NCBI GenBank assembly: GCA_947305345.1
Contig: CAMZDH010000006.1
Span: 1-12,316 of the forward strand
Length of the DNA stretch: 12,316 nt
DNA from: an uncultured Lachnospiraceae bacterium
GTDB taxonomy: Bacteria > Bacillota > Clostridia > Lachnospirales > Lachnospiraceae
Direction of reading: 5' to 3'
The position numbers and the translations under genes were made by a program. Under the pieces are notes generated by a model. The model made no database searches. It was not told the origin of the DNA and saw only the letters and a list, made by a program, of their open reading frames with translations. The stretch's first letter is position 1. Each line of letters begins with the position of its first letter. Positions 1 to 5,465 of this stretch are shown here, in pieces.

Positions 1-2
1 AT

Positions 3-1577
3 CAGCTTGGCGAGTGGTTCCAGGATTATGCAGTCGGAAAAAGCCGCGGCTCAATCGCGGATCTGATGTCGATCGCGCCGGACTACGCGAACGTCGAACG
101 GGACGGAACGGTCGAAGAGATCGATCCGGAAGACGTGGAGATCGGGGACGTGCTCGTCGTCAAGGCAGGAGAAAAGGTGCCGGTCGACGGCATCGTGCAG
201 AGCGGCGATTCCTTCCTCGATACGTCGTCTCTGACCGGCGAATCCGTGCCGAGGGCGGCCCATCCGGGCGACGCGATTGTTTCGGGCGCGGTGAACGGAA
301 GCGGCACGCTCCGCATTCAGGCGACGAAGCGCTACGAGGATTCCACGGTCGCGAAGATCCTGGAGCTCGTCGAAAATGCTTCAAGTTCGAAAGCGAAGAC
401 CGAGAAATTCATTACGCGCTTTGCAAAATATTATACCCCGACCGTCACGATCGCAGCAGTGCTGCTTGCCGTGATCCCGCCGTTACTGTTCCATCAGCCC
501 TGTGGCGAGTGGATCCGGCGGGCCTGCACGTTCCTCGTCATTTCATGCCCCTGCGCGGTCGTCATTTCCGTGCCGCTCGGGTTTTTCGGCGGCATCGGCG
601 CGGCTTCGAAGGCCGGCGTCCTCATCAAGGGCAGCAATTATCTTGAAATGCTCGCAAAGGTCCGGACCATGGCCTTTGATAAGACCGGCACGCTGACCTG
701 CGGCGCGTTTGAAGTGACCGGGGTCTTCCCGGAGGAGGGCGTTTCACGGGAAGAACTGCTGAATGCGGCTTCGGTCGCGGAGACCTATTCCGCGCACCCG
801 ATCGCGGAGGCGATCCGGAAGTATACCGCCGACGGCCCGAAGCCGGAAGGGGAGATCCGTTCCGAAGAGATCGCGGGTCAGGGGATCCGGGCAACGCTCA
901 AAGATAAGACCTATTACGCTGGCAACCGAAAACTGATGGACGCGGTGAACATTCCCGCGCCGCTCATCGATACGGCAGGCACGGTCGTTTACGTATCGGA
1001 GAGAAACCGGTATCTCGGCGCGCTCGTGATCTCGGACAGCGTGAAGGAGGGCGTGAAGGAAGCGCTTCAGGAACTCCGCGCTTCCGGCGTCACGCGGACC
1101 GTCATGCTGAGCGGAGACCTCACGAGGACCGCGGAAAAGGTCGCGTCCGAGCTCGGCATCGATGAAGTCCGCGCGGAGCTTCTGCCAGGCGACAAGGTGG
1201 CCGCGATGGAAAAACTGATCTCGGAGAACGGCAAGGGCGTGTTTACCGCCTACGTCGGCGACGGCATCAACGACGCGCCGGTCCTGATGCGGTCGGATCT
1301 CGGCATCGCGATGGGGAGCCTCGGGTCGGACGCGGCGATCGAAGCCGCGGACATCGTGCTCATGGACGACGACCTCCGGAAGATCGGCAAGACGCATAGG
1401 ATCGCCCGTAAAACGCTCCGCATCGTGCGGGAAGATATTGTGATTGCACTTGCGGTCAAGTTTGTGGTACTATGTGCAGGTGCATTCGGCTTCGCGTCGA
1501 TGTGGCTCGCGATTTTCGCGGACGTCGGCGTTGCGGTTCTCGCAATCCTCAACTCGATGCGCGCGATGAAAGCGTAG
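3..1577 (+). CDS. Heavy-metal P1B-type ATPase (Zn/Cd/Pb class), 5' end outside window
   Basis: This is an inner-membrane pump that couples ATP hydrolysis to export of soft divalent metals. The frame is open from base 3, so the start codon and the N-terminal part (any metal-binding domain and the first membrane helices) lie upstream; 524 residues remain. The actuator loop has TGES (234-245). The membrane metal site has CPC (546-554) followed by x4-S-x-P. The phosphorylation motif DKTGTLT is at 678-698, the HP dipeptide of the nucleotide domain at 795-800, and the hinge GDGINDAP at 1257-1280. In the last two helices there is a lysine (1458-1460) and a DVG triplet (1521-1529). CPCx4SxP plus helix-7 Lys plus helix-8 DxG is the known signature of the P1B-2 group (ZntA/CadA type) and argues against a copper pump. 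All catalytic motifs are intact. The exact metal is inferred. The MATE exporter follows after 55 bases on the same strand. Confidence 0.95.
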   Translation, partial: QLGEWFQDYAVGKSRGSIADLMSIAPDYANVERDGTVEEIDPEDVEIGDVLVVKAGEKVPVDGIVQSGDSFLDTSSLTGESVPRAAHPGDAIVSGAVNGSGTLRIQATKRYEDSTVAKILELVENASSSKAKTEKFITRFAKYYTPTVTIAAVLLAVIPPLLFHQPCGEWIRRACTFLVISCPCAVVISVPLGFFGGIGAASKAGVLIKGSNYLEMLAKVRTMAFDKTGTLTCGAFEVTGVFPEEGVSREELLNAASVAETYSAHPIAEAIRKYTADGPKPEGEIRSEEIAGQGIRATLKDKTYYAGNRKLMDAVNIPAPLIDTAGTVVYVSERNRYLGALVISDSVKEGVKEALQELRASGVTRTVMLSGDLTRTAEKVASELGIDEVRAELLPGDKVAAMEKLISENGKGVFTAYVGDGINDAPVLMRSDLGIAMGSLGSDAAIEAADIVLMDDDLRKIGKTHRIARKTLRIVREDIVIALAVKFVVLCAGAFGFASMWLAIFADVGVAVLAILNSMRAMKA

Positions 1578-1591
1578 CACGGAACGCGTCC

Positions 1592-1632
1592 GGAATGCCG
1601 TTTAAATTTATCGAACGATCAGGCGGTATTCC
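1592..1632 (+). promoter_or_regulatory. Hairpin over the ribosome binding site of the MATE gene
   Basis: GGAATGCCG (1592-1600) can pair with CGGTATTCC (1624-1632) over nine positions, eight Watson-Crick and one G-U, with a 23-base loop. The right arm ends directly before the ATG at 1633. It includes part of AGGCGG (1621-1626), the only Shine-Dalgarno-like sequence at proper spacing. No T-run follows, so it is not an intrinsic terminator. The pairing is seen in the sequence; a role in lowering translation is inference. Confidence 0.4.
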
Positions 1633-3054
1633 ATGATCCAGCGTCTGTGGACCGGATTTCGTAAAAAATTCATCGGGGATAAGGGGTTCTATAAGGCGGT
1701 CCTCGCGATCGTTGTCCCGATCATCATACAGAACGGCATTTCCAGCTTCGTCAACATGCTGGACAACATCATGGTCGGGCAGATCGGCACCGAGCAGATG
1801 TCCGGCGTCTCCATCATCAATCAGCTGTATTTTGTTTTCATGCTCTGCATTTTCGGAGGGCTCGGCGGCGTCGGCATCTTCACGGCGCAGTATTACGGCG
1901 CCGGAAATCACGAGGGCGTGCGGCGGACCTTCCGCGCGAAGCTCTGGATCGGCCTGGCCCTGACGGCGCTCGGCGCGACGGTCTTCCTCGTCTTCGGGCG
2001 CACGCTGATCGGCTTTTTCCTGCACGAGGACGGCAGCGGCATCGACCTCGAAGCGACGCTGCATTACGCGGAGCTTTACCTCCACCTGCTGCTGATTTCA
2101 TTTCCTGCGTTTTTCATTCTCCAGGTCTATACCTCAATGCTTCGGGAATGCGGTGAAACGGTCCTGCCGATGAAGGCGGGCCTCGTTGCCGTATTCGTCA
2201 ATCTTGTCGGCAATTTCCTGCTGATCTACGGCCATTTCGGCCTGCCGAAGCTCGGCGTTGCCGGCGCCGCGGTCGCGACCGTGCTTTCCCGGTACATCGA
2301 AATGCTGATCGTCGTGATCTGGACGCATACGCACGGAAAACGCCTGCCGTGGGTCCTTGGGCTTTACCGCACGCTGTTCCTGCCGCTTCGCGAATTCGGC
2401 ATGTACCTGAAAAAAGGCCTGCCGCTCCTTTTCAACGAGACGCTCTGGTCGGCCGGCCAGGCGGTGCTCGCGCAGTGTTATTCGACGCGCGGTCTCGCGA
2501 TCGTCGGGGGGTTAAACATTGCGAACACCCTGAACAACGTCCTCGACATCATTTTCATCACGCTCGCGAATTCGATCCTGATCGTTGTCGGGCAATTACT
2601 CGGCGCAGGGCGCCTGGAGGAGGCAAAGGACAAGGACAACAAGATGATCTTTTTCTCGATCGCGGTCAGCGTTCTTTCCGGACTCCTGCTCGTCATCGGC
2701 GCGTTCACCTTCCCCTACGCGTACAATACGACGGACGAGGTGCGGCGCGTCGCGCGGGACTTCATCCTCGCGTATGCTCTGGTCTGTCCGAAGAATTCGT
2801 TCCTGAACGCCGCGTATTTCACGCTCCGCGCAGGCGGGAAGACGATCCGGACGTTCATTTTCGATTCCGGCTCGGTGTGGCTCGTCAGCATCCCGATCGC
2901 ATTCGTCCTGAGCCGCTTCACGAACATCAGCGCGGTCTGGATCTTCCTCTGGGTGGCGGTCGCGGACCTTTCAAAGGTCGTGCTCGGCGTCGTCTGGGTG
3001 AAGAAAAACATCTGGCTCAACAACCTCGTTGCGGGCCGGGACGACGGGCAATGA
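1633..3054 (+). CDS. MATE family multidrug efflux transporter
   Basis: This is a cytoplasmic-membrane antiporter expected to export cationic drugs or metabolites using a sodium or proton gradient. Its 473 residues match the usual family length (about 450-480, 12 helices in two six-helix halves). The N-terminal half has the characteristic segment around residues 28-60, with VPIIIQNGISSF, then a MLDNIMVGQIG stretch and a Gln-Met-Ser-Gly turn. Hydrophobic segments alternate with short basic loops to the end. The equivalent helix of the second half begins near LFNETLWSAGQAVL. The only credible start is ATG 1633, served by a weak AGGCGG six bases upstream that lies in a hairpin. It follows the metal ATPase by 55 bases, so the two may be co-transcribed. 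A separate promoter for the next gene shows that the transcription unit need not extend further. The substrate cannot be read from sequence. Confidence 0.93.
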   Translation: MIQRLWTGFRKKFIGDKGFYKAVLAIVVPIIIQNGISSFVNMLDNIMVGQIGTEQMSGVSIINQLYFVFMLCIFGGLGGVGIFTAQYYGAGNHEGVRRTFRAKLWIGLALTALGATVFLVFGRTLIGFFLHEDGSGIDLEATLHYAELYLHLLLISFPAFFILQVYTSMLRECGETVLPMKAGLVAVFVNLVGNFLLIYGHFGLPKLGVAGAAVATVLSRYIEMLIVVIWTHTHGKRLPWVLGLYRTLFLPLREFGMYLKKGLPLLFNETLWSAGQAVLAQCYSTRGLAIVGGLNIANTLNNVLDIIFITLANSILIVVGQLLGAGRLEEAKDKDNKMIFFSIAVSVLSGLLLVIGAFTFPYAYNTTDEVRRVARDFILAYALVCPKNSFLNAAYFTLRAGGKTIRTFIFDSGSVWLVSIPIAFVLSRFTNISAVWIFLWVAVADLSKVVLGVVWVKKNIWLNNLVAGRDDGQ

Positions 3055-3082
3055 AGAATTGCGTGCCGTTCTAAAAAAGCTA

Positions 3083-3111
3083 TCGACAAACCTGAAAATC
3101 TATATTAAAAT
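3083..3111 (+). promoter_or_regulatory. Sigma-A-type promoter for the SPFH-lipoprotein unit
   Basis: A -35-like TCGACA (3083-3088) and a -10-like TAAAAT (3106-3111) are separated by exactly 17 bases in an AT-rich gap. Each matches the consensus at five of six positions. Transcription would start about 3118, some 27 bases before the ATG of the SPFH gene. TATATT at 3101-3106 is an alternative -10 but has poorer spacing (12 bases) to this -35. Confidence 0.65.
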
Positions 3112-3132
3112 AACCACAGTATAAACCCTTAC

Positions 3133-3138
3133 AGGAGG
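3133..3138 (+). promoter_or_regulatory. Strong ribosome binding site of the SPFH gene
   Basis: A perfect AGGAGG lies six bases before ATG 3145. It is the best-matched Shine-Dalgarno site on the plus strand in this window. It fixes the start of the SPFH gene and suggests high expression compared with the downstream lipoprotein gene, which has a poor site. Confidence 0.85.
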
Positions 3139-3144
3139 TACAAA

Positions 3145-4146
3145 ATGGGACTTTTAAGCGGACTTTGGAATGCAGCGAAGGGCCAGATGGCCAATGTTGT
3201 GGAATGGCCGGAAATGGAAGAGGAGGATATCTTCACAAAATGGCCGAATGCAGAGATCAAAAAGGGCAGTAAGCTGATCATCCGTCCGGGTCAGGACGCG
3301 ATTTTCTTCTTTCAGGGACGTGTAGAAGGCATTTTCACCGAAGAGGGTGAATACGATATCGATTCTCAGATCATTCCGTTCTTAAGCACGCTGAAGGGCT
3401 TCAAGTACGGCTTCGATTCCGGCCTTCGCGCCGAGGTGCTGTTCGTCAACACGCGGGAATTCCCGATTCCGTGGGGCACGCAGAATGCGATCAACCTCCC
3501 GGTGGCGGGCCTGCCCGGCGGCATGCCGATCCGCGCGTTCGGTACAATGATCTGCAAGGTCGGTGATTACAATATGCTCGTCGAAAAGGTCGCGGGCGTC
3601 ACGGCCGGCTATCAGGTTTCCGACATCCGTCCGAGGATCTCGGCGGTCAACGATCAGCTTCTGATGAAGTGGATCGTCCGCGAGGGCAAGGACATGTTCA
3701 ACATTCAGGCCAATGCGTACGACATCGGCAAGGGCATTGCGCAGGATCTTTCCGCCGAACTCGAGAAATTCGGCATGGTCTGCGCAGATTACCAGATCCA
3801 GAGCGTTTCCTATCCGGATTCCGTCCGTGAAATGCAGGAGAAGGCGGCCGGACACTCGATGATCGGCGATCTCAATGCGTATACGACGATATCGATGGCG
3901 GACGGCATGGCGACGGGCCAGAACAACATGGCCGGCGCAGCCGCTTCCTGGCAGATGGGCATGGCGATGGGCCAGCAGATGGTGAATAATATGCAGCAGC
4001 CGCAGCAGCCGCAGGCGCCGGTTGCGCCGCAAGCGGCTCCGGAAGCGGGCGCGGCACAGAAGATCGTTCCGAATTTCTGCCCGAACTGCGGCCAGAAGAC
4101 GAACGGCATGAACTTCTGCGGCAATTGCGGCTTCAAGCTCGTCTAA
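3145..4146 (+). CDS. YdjI-type SPFH domain protein with C-terminal zinc ribbon
   Basis: This 333-residue protein belongs to the SPFH-domain family often labelled virion core protein, to which Bacillus subtilis YdjI belongs. There, YdjI is known to act with a membrane complex and PspA in envelope stress. Residues 1-30 form an amphipathic start with an acidic EMEEED stretch. The SPFH-like beta-rich domain covers about 33-235, with conserved-looking segments KLIIRPGQDAIFFFQG, FVNTREFPIPWGT and IRPRISAVNDQLL. Residues 236-283 are rich in Met, Ala and Gly, with eight Met between 251 and 283. A Gln/Pro/Ala linker (284-305) leads to a zinc ribbon with C312, C315, C325 and C328. There is no signal peptide or clear transmembrane helix, so it is probably cytoplasmic and attached to the membrane inner face. 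The lipoprotein gene begins 27 bases downstream. Family membership is recognised from the sequence; function here is inference. Confidence 0.88.
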   Translation: MGLLSGLWNAAKGQMANVVEWPEMEEEDIFTKWPNAEIKKGSKLIIRPGQDAIFFFQGRVEGIFTEEGEYDIDSQIIPFLSTLKGFKYGFDSGLRAEVLFVNTREFPIPWGTQNAINLPVAGLPGGMPIRAFGTMICKVGDYNMLVEKVAGVTAGYQVSDIRPRISAVNDQLLMKWIVREGKDMFNIQANAYDIGKGIAQDLSAELEKFGMVCADYQIQSVSYPDSVREMQEKAAGHSMIGDLNAYTTISMADGMATGQNNMAGAAASWQMGMAMGQQMVNNMQQPQQPQAPVAPQAAPEAGAAQKIVPNFCPNCGQKTNGMNFCGNCGFKLV

Positions 4147-4173
4147 ACCGCTGAATTGAAAAGAAACGCGCAT

Positions 4174-5382
4174 ATGAAAAAACTCTATCTGATCGTTGCA
4201 ATCCTTTTATGTTTCAGCCTTGCGGCATGTCAGGGCAAGAAAGACCCTGCGCCGGCGGATGGAGAGACGGTTGCGGAGCTCCCGGATCAGGACGGCGACG
4301 GCAATCCGGACGTGCCGGAAAAGACCGCGGCGGTCATCTACATCTCGATCAACCCCGAGATCGCATTGTTCATCGATGAAAACGACCGCGTGATCGCCGT
4401 TGAATTCTTAAATGAAGACGCGAAGGCGGCCTACGGCGATCTGAAACTCGGCGGGATCCCGTATCAGGAATCCACCGGGCTCATCATCGAAACCGCGATC
4501 GAAAAGAACTATCTGAAGGCGGAGGGCGAAGTCACGGTCGAAGTGTCGGCGCTTTCCGAAAAGGTCGAGAGCGCGAAGATCTCCGGGGACGTGGGCGCAA
4601 AGGTGCAGGAAGTCACCTCGAAGCAGGAACTGGCCGTCACCGTTACGACCGGCGACGTGAGAGAACCCGGCCGCATCCTTTGCTGGGAGTGCCTCGGCAG
4701 CGGCAAATGCATTTACTGCGACCAATGCGGCCCGTGTGAGGTCTGCCACGGAAAAGGCGCGCTGATCTGCGAATTCTGTACGGAAGGGTACAATGAATGC
4801 AGCATCTGCCACGGAAACACCGCCAAGGAGCAGTTCATCACCGTCACGGTCGTGGAAGACGTGGAATACTGCGGCGTCTGCGGACACAAGCGGAGCGAGA
4901 CGGACGTGCTCTGCCCGACTTGCAAAGGCAGCGGCCGGATGCCCTGTCATATGTGCCACGGGTTGGGTAAACTTACCTGCACGCAGTGCAACGGAGCACC
5001 TCCGGAGCGTTGCCCGTTTGGCGGTGTTGACTGTCATGCTCCCGGCTGTGACGGAGTGTGGCATAAATGCACGAATTGCGGCGGAACCGGTATGAAGGAC
5101 TGCAACGAGTGCGAAGACGGAACCGAGCCCTGCCCGGTGACCTGCCCGCATCCCGCTCCGAGCCAATATACCAAGACCGAGGAAGTCGAAAAGGAAATCG
5201 ACAATCCGGATTTTTGCGTGCCGTGCAACGGCCAGGGACGCCTCGTCTGCAACACCTGCCACGGCGATTATTCGGTTCCCTGCGACACCTGCGGCGAGAC
5301 CGGCATCACGCCCTGCGGCATGTGCCCGACCGAGAAAGGCGTCTGTGAGCGGTGCCACGGCAGCGGCATGCTCGATCCCTGA
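4174..5382 (+). CDS. Cys-rich lipoprotein: RsgI-like domain plus DnaJ-type zinc-finger array
   Basis: The 402-residue product begins with a lipoprotein signal peptide (residues 1-18) and a lipobox LAAC with the lipidated C19. An acidic, disordered linker reaches about residue 50. Residues 53-127 resemble the extracytoplasmic middle domain of RsgI anti-sigma factors: INP (59-61), DRVIAV, LNEDAK, then a helix ending KNYLK. From residue 170 to 394 there are 38 cysteines in three clusters (170-212, 233-324, 348-394), each preceded by a Cys-free, charged or Val-rich spacer. Seven units fit CxxCxGxG exactly (starting at 170, 188, 247, 258, 299, 348, 391), the zinc-finger repeat known from DnaJ; several others are degenerate. 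No J domain, sigma-binding domain or later membrane helix is present. ATG 4174 is chosen because it starts directly at the MKK of the signal peptide. A TTG at 4156 would add six residues. The site before 4174 is weak, so coupling to the SPFH gene is likely. Function unknown. Confidence 0.88.
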   Translation: MKKLYLIVAILLCFSLAACQGKKDPAPADGETVAELPDQDGDGNPDVPEKTAAVIYISINPEIALFIDENDRVIAVEFLNEDAKAAYGDLKLGGIPYQESTGLIIETAIEKNYLKAEGEVTVEVSALSEKVESAKISGDVGAKVQEVTSKQELAVTVTTGDVREPGRILCWECLGSGKCIYCDQCGPCEVCHGKGALICEFCTEGYNECSICHGNTAKEQFITVTVVEDVEYCGVCGHKRSETDVLCPTCKGSGRMPCHMCHGLGKLTCTQCNGAPPERCPFGGVDCHAPGCDGVWHKCTNCGGTGMKDCNECEDGTEPCPVTCPHPAPSQYTKTEEVEKEIDNPDFCVPCNGQGRLVCNTCHGDYSVPCDTCGETGITPCGMCPTEKGVCERCHGSGMLDP

Positions 5383-5401
5383 CACCCGGTGATTTCAGAA
5401 G

Positions 5402-5438
5402 GGCTGCCGCGCTGAACCTTCAGAACGGCAGCCTTTTT
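5402..5438 (+). terminator. Intrinsic terminator after the SPFH-lipoprotein unit
   Basis: GGCTGCCG (5402-5409) pairs perfectly with CGGCAGCC (5426-5433), followed by five T (5434-5438). The loop contains a second inverted repeat (CTGA 5412-5415, TCAG 5420-5423), so the stem is probably longer with a small internal loop. It ends the unit 20 bases after the lipoprotein stop codon and separates it from pcrA. Confidence 0.85.
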
Positions 5439-5465
5439 CAACCATTTCACATTCAGGAGTGCTCT

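Noticed and set aside
3088..3115. Extracytoplasmic-function (SigW-type) promoter before the SPFH gene, as might be expected for an envelope-stress gene
   Set aside because: TGAAAA is present but no CGTA-like -10 follows at the right distance; the sigma-A-type pair fits better.
3382..4173. Long minus-strand open frame opposite the SPFH gene
   Set aside because: Composition rich in Arg, His, Leu and Asp typical of an antisense frame; no ribosome site and no recognisable domain.
4681..5355. Lipoprotein Cys region as a metallothionein or ferredoxin
   Set aside because: Spacing follows CxxCxGxG zinc fingers with structural Gly, not the dense CxC of metallothionein or CxxCxxCxxxCP of ferredoxin.
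4408..5385. Long minus-strand open frame of 325 codons opposite the lipoprotein gene
   Set aside because: It is a shadow of the GC-rich coding strand: no ribosome site, no family resemblance, and the plus-strand protein has a clear signal peptide and zinc motifs.
5352..5465. Upstream extension of pcrA by 38 codons
   Set aside because: It overlaps the end of the lipoprotein gene and the terminator hairpin and adds residues absent from PcrA proteins; ATG 5466 has its own ribosome site.
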